This document shows, in pieces, positions 1 through 6,000 of a DNA stretch of 9,355 bases (its first letter is position 1; each line of letters starts with the position of its first letter). The notes under the pieces were generated by a model. It was not told where the DNA came from, made no database searches, and saw nothing but the letters and a program-made list of their open reading frames with translations. Both the position numbers and the translations under genes were made by a program. Source of the DNA: Candidatus Aegiribacteria sp. (GTDB lineage Bacteria; Fermentibacterota; Fermentibacteria; Fermentibacterales; JCC-6); contig DAOWNO010000051.1 of NCBI GenBank assembly GCA_030642525.1, forward strand, positions 1 through 9,355, read 5' to 3'.

Positions 1-582
1 GCTATCGGTGCGAGAGCGCTTATGCAGCTTGACAGAGCCGGGAGGCTCTATTTAGAGAAAGCCGGATCGAATGGGATTTCAGAGATAAGAGTGGAGCACG
101 CGGAGGAACTCCTTCCCGCCTGGCCCGGAAACTGGGATCCCTCTGTGCACTTATTCATCATGCAGCCTAATTTTGTGAAAAGGTGGCAGCAGCATGGCGG
201 ACTGTACGAGAAGAAACTCGGGAGAGAACGAGCTTTGAAACTGAACCCGTTCGGACTTATAGAGCGATCGGGGTTCTCTCTTGGTTTCGGCAGTGACGGG
301 ATGCCGTTCGGACCTCTCAGAGGTCTTCAGGGAGCAACGGATCATCCTTCTGATGAATTCAGACTTGACATTGATACAGCTCTTAATGCTTATACCCTTG
401 GAGCAGCATCAATATGTGGTTTTGATGATCTTTCCCTGCGCCTTGGCGAGGGTAGAAAAGCTGATATGACCGTACTGTCCGGTAACCCGTTCAGAACCGC
501 ATGGGATAAAATAGAAATTACGGCCACTATTCAGGGCGGTGAGCTTATGTATGGACAGTCCGATATCCTGGAGGAGAAATGA
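1..582 (+). CDS. YtcJ-like amidohydrolase (amidohydrolase 3 family), C-terminal part, 5' end cut by window
   Basis: The reading frame is open from base 1, so the ATG at 22 is an internal methionine rather than the start; roughly the last 193 residues are present. The family are metal-dependent hydrolases with a TIM-barrel core that act on amides, formamides or cyclic substrates; the substrate here is unknown. Visible family marks are RVEHAEEL (metal-site His codon at 97-99), IMQPNF, the LGRERALKLNPF stretch, FGSDGMPFGPL with the metal-binding type Asp at 295-297, and the closing pattern LGEGRKADMTVLSGNPF followed by a GGELMYG strand. This is the usual end of a long-chain amidohydrolase whose beta-sandwich finishes the protein. 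The stop codon overlaps the nadC start (ATGA), so it belongs to the same transcript. Its role beside nadC and coaX is not clear, and the N-terminal HxH metal motif lies outside the window. The family call is fairly sure; a specific function cannot be given. Confidence 0.85.
   Translation, partial: AIGARALMQLDRAGRLYLEKAGSNGISEIRVEHAEELLPAWPGNWDPSVHLFIMQPNFVKRWQQHGGLYEKKLGRERALKLNPFGLIERSGFSLGFGSDGMPFGPLRGLQGATDHPSDEFRLDIDTALNAYTLGAASICGFDDLSLRLGEGRKADMTVLSGNPFRTAWDKIEITATIQGGELMYGQSDILEEK
570..576 (+). promoter_or_regulatory. Shine-Dalgarno for nadC
   Basis: GGAGGAG sits just before the ATG at 579, inside the last codons of the amidohydrolase gene. It is a strong match to the 16S rRNA tail and supports the ATGA overlap start. 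Confidence 0.7.
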
Positions 583-1460
583 CCAATTCAGTGGACTGGT
601 CAGATCACGTTTCAGTCGGTGAATTCATTGTGCGGAATGCGCTTCTGGAAGATGCTGTGCAGAATGATATTACAACCGATGCTCTGGAACTTGAAAGAAA
701 TGACCTGCAGACCTGTATGATTGTAGCACGGGTACAATTAACGGTAGCTGGCTGGTTTCTGGTTAATCAGGTTTTCGACTCGATTGCTTTGATGTTTCAA
801 TGCCGCCCGATTGAGTACGCGCAGCATCTCAAGGATGGATCATCTGCCTCCTCCGGGGAATCTCTGGGATACCTGAGAGGTTCTGCGGGGGTTATTCTGA
901 GAGGAGAGAGAGTTGCCCTTAACCTGCTCTCCCATCTCTCAGGGATTGCTACTCTTACGTCGAAGTATGTTTCTGCTGTACGTGGAACCGGTGTAGAGAT
1001 CCTTGACACAAGGAAAACCACCCCCTGTCTCAGAGCACTCGAGAAATACGCTGTAAGAGTTGGGGGAGGAGTCAACCATCGATTTAACCTGTCAGAACTG
1101 GCAATGATCAAGGATAACCATATTGCTGTTGCAGGCGGCGTGGAAAACCTTCATACAATAATTATGAAACTGCGGGAAAAAGGCCTGCCGGTCGAGGTTG
1201 AAGTTGAATCACTGAATCAGCTCAAGTGTGTGCTTCTCGAAAGACCGGAAAGAATTCTTCTTGACAACATGACATCCCGGACGCTGAGGGAAGCAGTCAG
1301 AATTGCATCCGGAAGCGGCTGCTATCTTGAGGCATCCGGAGGAATAACATTGAAGAATATTCGAGAGATTGCTGAAACAGGAGTTAATGGAATATCTTCC
1401 GGAACCCTGACGCATTCAGTGGAGTCTTCGGATATAGGATTTGATTGGAAGAGCAAATGA
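579..1460 (+). CDS. nadC: Nicotinate-nucleotide pyrophosphorylase (carboxylating), quinolinate phosphoribosyltransferase
   Basis: Joins quinolinate and PRPP to give nicotinate mononucleotide, pyrophosphate and CO2, the step where the de novo NAD pathway enters the common route; a soluble, usually dimeric enzyme. The 293-residue length is normal for NadC. Sequence marks: NDITTDAL near residues 29-36, an N-terminal alpha/beta sandwich, then the barrel domain with RVALNLLSHLSGIAT (111-125), DTRKTTP (143-149), the VGGGVNHR turn (161-168), KDNH (178-181), the acidic EVEVE strand (206-210), LLDNM (227-231), and the phosphate-binding ASGGI (252-256) and SSGTLTHS (273-280) loops. These cover the expected PRPP/quinolinate-binding residues, so the enzyme looks intact. 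The ATG at 579 overlaps the upstream stop by 4 nt and follows GGAGGAG; its own stop overlaps the coaX start by 4 nt. nadA and nadB are not in this window. No sign of frameshift or transfer. The call is very safe. Confidence 0.97.
   Translation: MTNSVDWSDHVSVGEFIVRNALLEDAVQNDITTDALELERNDLQTCMIVARVQLTVAGWFLVNQVFDSIALMFQCRPIEYAQHLKDGSSASSGESLGYLRGSAGVILRGERVALNLLSHLSGIATLTSKYVSAVRGTGVEILDTRKTTPCLRALEKYAVRVGGGVNHRFNLSELAMIKDNHIAVAGGVENLHTIIMKLREKGLPVEVEVESLNQLKCVLLERPERILLDNMTSRTLREAVRIASGSGCYLEASGGITLKNIREIAETGVNGISSGTLTHSVESSDIGFDWKSK
1447..1453 (+). promoter_or_regulatory. Shine-Dalgarno that decides the coaX start
   Basis: GGAAGAG ends 3 nt before the ATG at 1457. It lies downstream of the alternative TTG at 1445, so it can only serve the ATG. 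That start also gives the ATGA overlap with nadC. Confidence 0.6.
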
Positions 1461-2218
1461 GAAGGCTGGTACTTGATATAGGAAATACGCGAACATCGAT
1501 CGGTGTGTTTGTAGATCGAACTCTTGATGTCCAGTGGAGAATTACAACCATGCACTGGACAGCAGATGACCTCTGGGTCATACTGAGATCACTTCTCAGA
1601 GCAGATGAATGCGATCTGCCTGACTGCGTGGCTTTTGCCTGTGTGGTTCCGCAGGTAAGGCATTCCGTCCGCATTCTATCGAAACGGTATCTTGGTGTTG
1701 AATCTCTTGAAGTAACTCAGGATTCATCCGGAATAATGATCGATTACAGATTTCCCCATGAAATCGGCGCTGACAGACTTGCCAATGCAGCTGGAGCTAT
1801 GGCGCTCGGGTCGCCACCCGCGATAATTGTGGATTTCGGTACTGCTACGACTTTCGATGTAATAAACGGAGAAGGTACCTACCTTGGCGGAGCAATCGCT
1901 CCGGGAGTTGGTACCGCTGCGGGAGAGCTTTTCAAGAAAGCTGAGAAGCTTAATCCCGTCGATCTTGAGTTTCCTGATTCACCGCTTGGTCAAAGCACAT
2001 CCGAGGCTGTCTGTTCGGGGGTTCTTCTTGGAGCTGTTGGTGCTGCGGATTACATTGTTGATAAACTGAAGTGTACGATTGAAGGTGCTCCGGAATTATG
2101 GGCAACCGGAGGATGGGCACCTGGAATTGCAGGGAAATGCAGTAACAATTTCAGGATAAATCCTGAGCTTACTCTTGTGGGGATTGATCGCATAGGTGAA
2201 AGGGCAGAAAATGAATGA
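1457..2218 (+). CDS. coaX: Type III pantothenate kinase
   Basis: Phosphorylates pantothenate with ATP, the first step of CoA synthesis. Type III enzymes belong to the ASKHA (acetate/sugar kinase, Hsp70, actin) fold, need a monovalent cation and are not inhibited by CoA. I chose the ATG at 1457, giving 253 residues, rather than the in-frame TTG at 1445: the ATG overlaps the nadC stop as ATGA, has GGAAGAG before it, and puts the first beta strand (MRRLVLDIGNT) right at the N terminus as in the family. Motifs: DIGNTRTSIGVF (7-18, phosphate 1), PHEIGADRLANA (100-111, pantothenate site), VDFGTATTFD (125-134, phosphate 2), YLGGAIAPG (142-150), TSEAVCSGVLLGAVG (181-195), ATGGW (226-230, nucleotide-side loop) and the closing NPELTLVGI (245-253 region). 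All expected pieces are there. It lies between nadC and a CoaC gene, so two CoA-pathway steps are side by side. Confidence 0.96.
   Translation: MRRLVLDIGNTRTSIGVFVDRTLDVQWRITTMHWTADDLWVILRSLLRADECDLPDCVAFACVVPQVRHSVRILSKRYLGVESLEVTQDSSGIMIDYRFPHEIGADRLANAAGAMALGSPPAIIVDFGTATTFDVINGEGTYLGGAIAPGVGTAAGELFKKAEKLNPVDLEFPDSPLGQSTSEAVCSGVLLGAVGAADYIVDKLKCTIEGAPELWATGGWAPGIAGKCSNNFRINPELTLVGIDRIGERAENE
2201..2204 (+). promoter_or_regulatory. Shine-Dalgarno that decides the coaC start
   Basis: AGGG lies 6 nt before the ATG at 2211, within the coaX coding end. It falls inside the longer reading from the GTG at 2196, which makes that earlier start unlikely. Confidence 0.5.
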
Positions 2219-2756
2219 AAGAATACTTCTCGGAATCACAGCGAGCGCGGCTGCTTTCAAAGGAGTTGTTCTGGCCTCTCTGCTGCGGAAGGAGGGTTAT
2301 GAAGTTGACGGAATTCTTTCAATGAACGCACTGAGATTTGTTTCAGATTCACAGCTTTCATGTGTTACCGGAAGACCTGTATTCAGCTCTCTTTTTACCG
2401 ATCAGCCGGGTAATCCTGTACCGCACATATCTCTTACCGATGGTTGCTCACTTCTTATTGTGGCACCTGCTACGGCCGATTACATCGCGAAAACCGCAAA
2501 CGGTATTGCTGATGATCTTCTCTCCTCAGTTTTCCTGGCGAATGAGGCGCCGGTCGTAATGGCACCCTCAATGAACGGCAGAATGTGGAAAAACGCCGCT
2601 ACAGCTGAGAATGTATCGAAATTGAGGAATCGCGGCATTACCTTCGCCGGTCCCGCATCGGGGCATCTTGCGTGCGGCACAACCGGGGAGGGCAGGATGA
2701 TTGAACCGGAGGAAATACTGTCGATCTGCCTGAGGATACTTTCCGGGAAAAACTGA
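2211..2756 (+). CDS. coaC: Stand-alone phosphopantothenoylcysteine decarboxylase (CoaC-type flavoprotein)
   Basis: Decarboxylates 4'-phosphopantothenoylcysteine to 4'-phosphopantetheine with FMN, the third step of CoA synthesis. With the ATG at 2211 it has 181 residues, matching only the N-terminal half of the usual bifunctional CoaBC (Dfp, about 400 residues). Key residues of the homo-oligomeric flavin-containing Cys decarboxylase family are present: the catalytic His in VPHISL (H72), APATADYIAKTANGIADDLL (85-104), the substrate-binding Asn in APSMN (N122), and the active-site Cys in HLACG (C155). These lie 3 residues before Dfp His75, Asn125 and Cys158, a constant offset. The usual TGG/TGSIAAYK flavin loop is altered to TASAAAFK (residues 10-17). 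It overlaps the coaX end by 8 nt and is 1 nt from mtnA. No CoaB (ligase) domain follows: the frame stops after EEILSICLRILSGKN. The ligase must be encoded elsewhere, or another protein does that step. A different flavoprotein of the same fold (UbiX, lantibiotic decarboxylase) is less likely given the His/PSMN/ACG set. Confidence 0.87.
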   Translation: MNERILLGITASAAAFKGVVLASLLRKEGYEVDGILSMNALRFVSDSQLSCVTGRPVFSSLFTDQPGNPVPHISLTDGCSLLIVAPATADYIAKTANGIADDLLSSVFLANEAPVVMAPSMNGRMWKNAATAENVSKLRNRGITFAGPASGHLACGTTGEGRMIEPEEILSICLRILSGKN

Positions 2757-2757
2757 C

Positions 2758-3804
2758 ATGGATCAAATACCTACGCTCAAGTGGACAGGAGATTCGCTGC
2801 GGTTACTTGATCAGCGTGAACTGCCCGAAAATGAAGTGTATATTGATTGCAGAGATGTAGATTCTCTTGCTTCCGCTATCAGGACTCTTGCGGTCAGAGG
2901 AGCGCCTGCGATCGGAATAGCTGCTGCTTACGGAGCGGTGCTTGCGGCGCTGACAACGGATTCCGGCACCGGCTTCAGAGAGGGATTCCTGGCGAAGCTT
3001 GATGAACTGGCGGGAACCAGACCGACCGCTGTGAATCTTTTCCATTGCATAGAGATACAACAGGAAGTCTTCCGCAAGACAGGAACCAGAGAAGAAGCGA
3101 TCGAGGCTCTTCTGGGATCGGCTGACAATCTTCTCAGTGCAGATCTGGATGCCAGCCGGAGTATAGGGTGCCTTGGAGCAGGACTTCTGGAACCGGATTC
3201 AACAGTATTAACCCATTGTAACGCGGGAGGACTGGCAACAGCCGGACTGGGAACTGCCCTTGCAGTTATTTATGAGGCGTGGGATCGCGGTCTGATCAGG
3301 AAGGTCTACGCTGACGAGACACGACCTCTTCTGCAGGGTGCCAGATTGACATCATGGGAACTGATTCGTACCGGGATTCCCGTAGATGTTCTTCCGGATT
3401 CCGCTGCTGCTCCGCTTATCCGGGACGGCAGGATCGATGCGGTGATAGTCGGGAGTGACAGGATTGCCGCGAATGGAGACATCGCGAATAAGATCGGCAC
3501 ATATCAGCTGGCCCTTGCAGCTTCAAAACATGATGTTCCCTTCTATATAGCTGCTCCTCTTTCGACATTTGATCCTTCAACAGATACAGGCGCGGAAATC
3601 ATCATTGAACAAAGAAGCAGGGCTGAGCTTTCATCGTTTGGAGAACGGCAGCTGCTTCCGGAGGGAGTGGGATACTGGAATCCTGCATTTGATGTTACTC
3701 CGGCAGACCTGATAACCGCAATTATCTGCGAGAAAGGTATCGTCTCACCAGTATGCGGAAAGACCGTGAAGAATATGCTGGCTGGAGTTGACATGTTTCT
3801 GTGA
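2758..3804 (+). CDS. mtnA: Methylthioribose-1-phosphate isomerase
   Basis: Converts 5-methylthioribose-1-phosphate to 5-methylthioribulose-1-phosphate in the salvage of methylthioadenosine, a by-product of S-adenosylmethionine use. The 348-residue length is normal for this eIF2B-like (IF-2B alpha/beta/delta) family. Motifs: substrate-binding RGAPAIGIAAAYG (47-59), THCNAGGLAT (152-161) with catalytic Cys154, YADETRPLLQGARLTSWEL (184-202), and VGSDRIAANGDIANKIGTY (231-249) with catalytic Asp234. Cys154 and Asp234 fit the Cys160/Asp240 pair of the Bacillus enzyme with the same offset of 6. The start is 1 nt after the coaC stop; only a weak GGGAAA precedes it, so translation is probably coupled. 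No other mtn genes (kinase or phosphorylase, dehydratase, enolase) are present, so how the substrate is made and used cannot be read from here. The ribose-1,5-bisphosphate isomerase paralogue is a less likely alternative, since the MtnA-type signatures are well kept. Confidence 0.94.
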   Translation: MDQIPTLKWTGDSLRLLDQRELPENEVYIDCRDVDSLASAIRTLAVRGAPAIGIAAAYGAVLAALTTDSGTGFREGFLAKLDELAGTRPTAVNLFHCIEIQQEVFRKTGTREEAIEALLGSADNLLSADLDASRSIGCLGAGLLEPDSTVLTHCNAGGLATAGLGTALAVIYEAWDRGLIRKVYADETRPLLQGARLTSWELIRTGIPVDVLPDSAAAPLIRDGRIDAVIVGSDRIAANGDIANKIGTYQLALAASKHDVPFYIAAPLSTFDPSTDTGAEIIIEQRSRAELSSFGERQLLPEGVGYWNPAFDVTPADLITAIICEKGIVSPVCGKTVKNMLAGVDMFL

Positions 3805-3849
3805 GTGGGGTACACTAACCTTGTCGATTTTGCGGATTATGCAGGCAAC

Positions 3850-3878
3850 TTGTCTGATCAGGTGTTATGACGAATATT
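3850..3878 (+). promoter_or_regulatory. Candidate sigma70-type promoter for dnaK
   Basis: TTGTCT (3850-3855), a 17-nt spacer and AATATT (3873-3878) form a modest -35/-10 match in the 146-bp gap after mtnA. The first copy of the direct repeat lies inside the spacer, where a bound protein would interfere with RNA polymerase. The match is imperfect, so this is only a proposal. Confidence 0.25.
3855..3868 (+). repeat. 14-bp direct repeat upstream of dnaK, copy 1
   Basis: TGATCAGGTGTTAT is identical to the stretch at 3894-3907. The unit begins with the palindrome TGATCA. Similarity outside the 14 bp is limited to scattered bases. It lies between mtnA and dnaK and may be an operator. Confidence 0.75.
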
Positions 3879-3893
3879 ACCGGATACGTATTT

Positions 3894-3907
3894 TGATCAG
3901 GTGTTAT
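3894..3907 (+). repeat. 14-bp direct repeat upstream of dnaK, copy 2
   Basis: Second perfect copy of TGATCAGGTGTTAT, 39 bp after the first and ending 43 bp before the dnaK start codon. With the next bases it reads TGTTATCAG, which also resembles an extended -10 (TG, one base, then TATCAG at 3905-3910). It could therefore be part of a promoter rather than, or as well as, a protein site. Confidence 0.75.
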
Positions 3908-3937
3908 CAGAAAATCAGCGTTTGCGGGAGTTCTGTG

Positions 3938-3945
3938 TAAGGAGG
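3938..3945 (+). promoter_or_regulatory. Strong Shine-Dalgarno for the TTG start of dnaK
   Basis: TAAGGAGG ends 5 nt before the TTG at 3951, an ideal sequence and spacing. There is no in-frame ATG or GTG in a plausible place, so this site fixes a TTG start. Confidence 0.85.
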
Positions 3946-3950
3946 CTCTT

Positions 3951-5834
3951 TTGGGAAGCACAATTGGTATTGACCTGGGAACGACAAATTCCTGTATGGC
4001 AATATACGAGGCTGGAAACGCGGTTGTTATACAAACCGGTGAGGGACCCCGAGTTATGCCTTCAGTTGTTGCATTTACACCAGCGGGAGACAGGCTTGTT
4101 GGAATTGTTGCCAAAAGGCAGACAATAACTAATCCAAAGGATACGATAACAAGTGTCAAAAGGCTTATAGGAAGGAAGTATGACGAACTGTCTACTGAAA
4201 CCTTCAATGTATCCTACGATATTATAGCTAATGAAAAAGGTGATGCGGTTATCAAAATCAGTGACGGTAAAACGTACACTCCCCAGGAAATTTCATCCAT
4301 GATTCTTCAGAAAATGAAATATCGTGCTGAGGAATATCTTGGAGAAGAAGTAACGGATGTCGTTGTCACAGTCCCCGCTCATTTCAATGAAATTCAGAGA
4401 AAGGCAACAAAAGCTGCCTGCACCATTGCCGGAATGAATGTGAAGCGGGTATTGAACGAGCCCACCGCCGCTGCTCTCGCGTTCACTGACGCTGTAGAAC
4501 GCAAGAAAATAGCTGTCTTCGATTTTGGCGGAGGAACTTTTGATATCAGTATTCTTCAGGTCGTTAACGGCATATTTGAAGTGAAGGCAACCACAGGTAA
4601 TACTCAGCTTGGCGGTGATGATTTCGATGCTCGACTTGTTGAATGGATCATGAACGAATTCAAACGAGAGAAAGGTATTGATCTCCGTAACGATCCGGTT
4701 GCTCCTCAGAGGGTTCGTGAAGCCGCAGAGCGGGCAAAATGCGAGCTGTCAGCCGCACTTGAAACATCACTGAACCTGCCTTTCATAGCTTCGAGTGAAT
4801 CCGGTCCGGTTCATCTGGAGATGTCGATAACCAGAGGCCTGTTAGAGAGTCTTATCAAAGATCTTGTAGAAACCACCAGACCTTTATGCAAACAGGTTTT
4901 AAAGGATGCCGGTATTTTTCCTGATGACCTTGAAGTTGTTGTTCTGGTCGGAGGTTCAACCAGAATACCTCTCGTCAGACAGATTGTACGGGAATCGTTT
5001 GAGCAGGAACCGGTTCACAGTGTGAATCCTGATGAAGTTGTTGCAATGGGCGCAGCCATAGCTGCTTCTGTCGTAACTGGTCAAAGGAAGGATCTTGTCC
5101 TTCTCGATGTAACATCTCTGACTCTCGGCGTGGAGACTCTTGGAGGAGTGATGGCTCCGATTATAACCAAGAACAGTCCGCTGCCTATAAAGAGAAGCAA
5201 GATGTTTACGACTGCTGTTGACAACCAGCAGATTGTCGGGATTCATGTTCTTCAGGGTGAGAGAGATCTTGCTGAAGATAACAGAAGTCTGTCAAGATTC
5301 GAGCTGGTTGGTATCAACGCGGCGCCCAGGGGGGTTCCCAGAATAGAAGTATCCTTTTCAATCGATGCGAACGGAATACTCTTCGTTAACGCGAAAGACG
5401 CTGTAACAGGCAAACAACAGGAGATAAAGGTAAATCCCAGCGGCGGGCTTTCCGATGAGGATATTCGAAGACTGATGCACGAAGCAAAACACAATCAGGA
5501 AGCTGATCGCGGAAGGATGAAACTCATTGAAGAAAGAAACTTTGCCGATCAGCTCATATACGACTCAAACCGGATACTCAGAACCAGAGATGATACTGTT
5601 GATGTATCTCTATACGAGGAACTTGAAATTTCCCTGGAAAAACTTCGGACTGAACGGGACGGTACGAACGTAACCGGAATTAAGCAGGCGATGAAGAACC
5701 TGAACTCAACTTTTAATGTAATTAAGAATATGCTAAAAATGGTTGAATCTCTTGAGGATAAAGACGCTCCGGACGATTTAGAATCAGTTGAGAACAAACC
5801 CGAAGACGGGTTGACTGATATACAGGGTCAATAG
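3951..5834 (+). CDS. dnaK: Molecular chaperone DnaK (Hsp70)
   Basis: ATP-driven cytosolic chaperone that binds exposed hydrophobic segments, working with DnaJ and the exchange factor GrpE. 627 residues from a TTG start, close to the usual 610-640. ATPase domain: GIDLGTTNS (6-14), AKRQTITNP (54-62), TVPAHFNEIQRKATK (150-164), NEPTAAAL (169-176), DFGGGTFDISIL (191-202), VGGSTRIP (333-340). The interdomain linker is DLVLLDV (381-387), then the substrate-binding beta domain with TLGVETLGGVM (391-401), VLQGER (433-438) and APRGVPRIEVSFSIDANGIL (468-487). The helical lid follows from about 500, then a short acidic tail without the EEV-type ending of some DnaKs. Small departures from consensus: DFGGGTFD for DLGGGTFD, LDVTSLTLG for LDVTPLSLG, GIVAKRQ for GQ-AKRQ. 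These suggest a divergent lineage or a second DnaK copy. It has its own upstream gap with a direct repeat; dnaJ follows after 166 bp. The function is certain; being the main housekeeping copy is not. Confidence 0.97.
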   Translation: MGSTIGIDLGTTNSCMAIYEAGNAVVIQTGEGPRVMPSVVAFTPAGDRLVGIVAKRQTITNPKDTITSVKRLIGRKYDELSTETFNVSYDIIANEKGDAVIKISDGKTYTPQEISSMILQKMKYRAEEYLGEEVTDVVVTVPAHFNEIQRKATKAACTIAGMNVKRVLNEPTAAALAFTDAVERKKIAVFDFGGGTFDISILQVVNGIFEVKATTGNTQLGGDDFDARLVEWIMNEFKREKGIDLRNDPVAPQRVREAAERAKCELSAALETSLNLPFIASSESGPVHLEMSITRGLLESLIKDLVETTRPLCKQVLKDAGIFPDDLEVVVLVGGSTRIPLVRQIVRESFEQEPVHSVNPDEVVAMGAAIAASVVTGQRKDLVLLDVTSLTLGVETLGGVMAPIITKNSPLPIKRSKMFTTAVDNQQIVGIHVLQGERDLAEDNRSLSRFELVGINAAPRGVPRIEVSFSIDANGILFVNAKDAVTGKQQEIKVNPSGGLSDEDIRRLMHEAKHNQEADRGRMKLIEERNFADQLIYDSNRILRTRDDTVDVSLYEELEISLEKLRTERDGTNVTGIKQAMKNLNSTFNVIKNMLKMVESLEDKDAPDDLESVENKPEDGLTDIQGQ

Positions 5835-6000
5835 TACCAATTCAGGAATTTTTCACTGCGTGAATATTCTTACGTATATCCCCGTTTGTACAGCGATCCA
5901 AGGATCCATGTATCATCTTGATCCTGATAAGATCAGTGCTCAGATCTGAACAGTAATTTTTTGAATTTGATAAATAGAAAATATCACGGATGTAAAGAAA
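5835..6000 (+). other. dnaK-dnaJ intergenic region with GATC cluster and short dyads
   Basis: This 166-bp gap holds no credible gene. GATC occurs at 5895, 5903, 5920, 5931 and 5943, five times in 52 bp, in several small dyads: GATCC/GGATC (5895-5899 with 5902-5906), CTGAT/ATCAG (5924-5928 with 5932-5936), and the palindrome TCAGATCTGA (5940-5949). Further on it becomes A/T-rich up to the dnaJ start, with no good Shine-Dalgarno. A TATCAT hexamer at 5911-5916, with TTGTAC at 5886-5891 (19-nt spacing), is a poor promoter candidate. The stretch may be a processing, regulatory or promoter region for dnaJ-mutS2. Confidence 0.4.
5846..5869 (+). terminator. Weak hairpin after dnaK, possible partial terminator or mRNA processing site
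   Basis: GAAT plus TTCAC pairs with GTGAA plus ATTC around a TGC loop, with a small internal loop (TT opposite T): 9 base pairs in all, starting 11 nt after the dnaK stop. It is A/U-rich and is not followed by a clean T run, so strong intrinsic termination is doubtful. It may lower dnaJ expression relative to dnaK. Confidence 0.25.

Noticed and set aside
22..24. ATG at 22 as the start of the first gene
   Set aside because: The same frame is open to base 1 and the homologous region begins well before it; the gene is simply cut by the window edge.
1445..1456. TTG at 1445 as the coaX start, adding four residues
   Set aside because: The ribosome site lies after it, and the ATG at 1457 gives the ATGA overlap and the family N terminus.
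2196..2210. GTG at 2196 as the coaC start, adding five residues
   Set aside because: The AGGG ribosome site lies inside this extension, and the ATG at 2211 fits the family and the residue numbering of Dfp.
3805..3840. Intrinsic terminator after mtnA
   Set aside because: No GC-rich hairpin with a T run is visible after the stop codon, so read-through into dnaK cannot be excluded.
3805..3950. CIRCE element for HrcA control
   Set aside because: I looked for TTAGCACTC and GAGTGCTAA style halves and found none; only the 14-bp direct repeat is present.
3815..4207. Minus-strand open frame of 130 codons over the dnaK promoter gap and 5' end
   Set aside because: It covers the direct repeats and the start of dnaK, is low in recognisable sequence features, and is better explained as chance.
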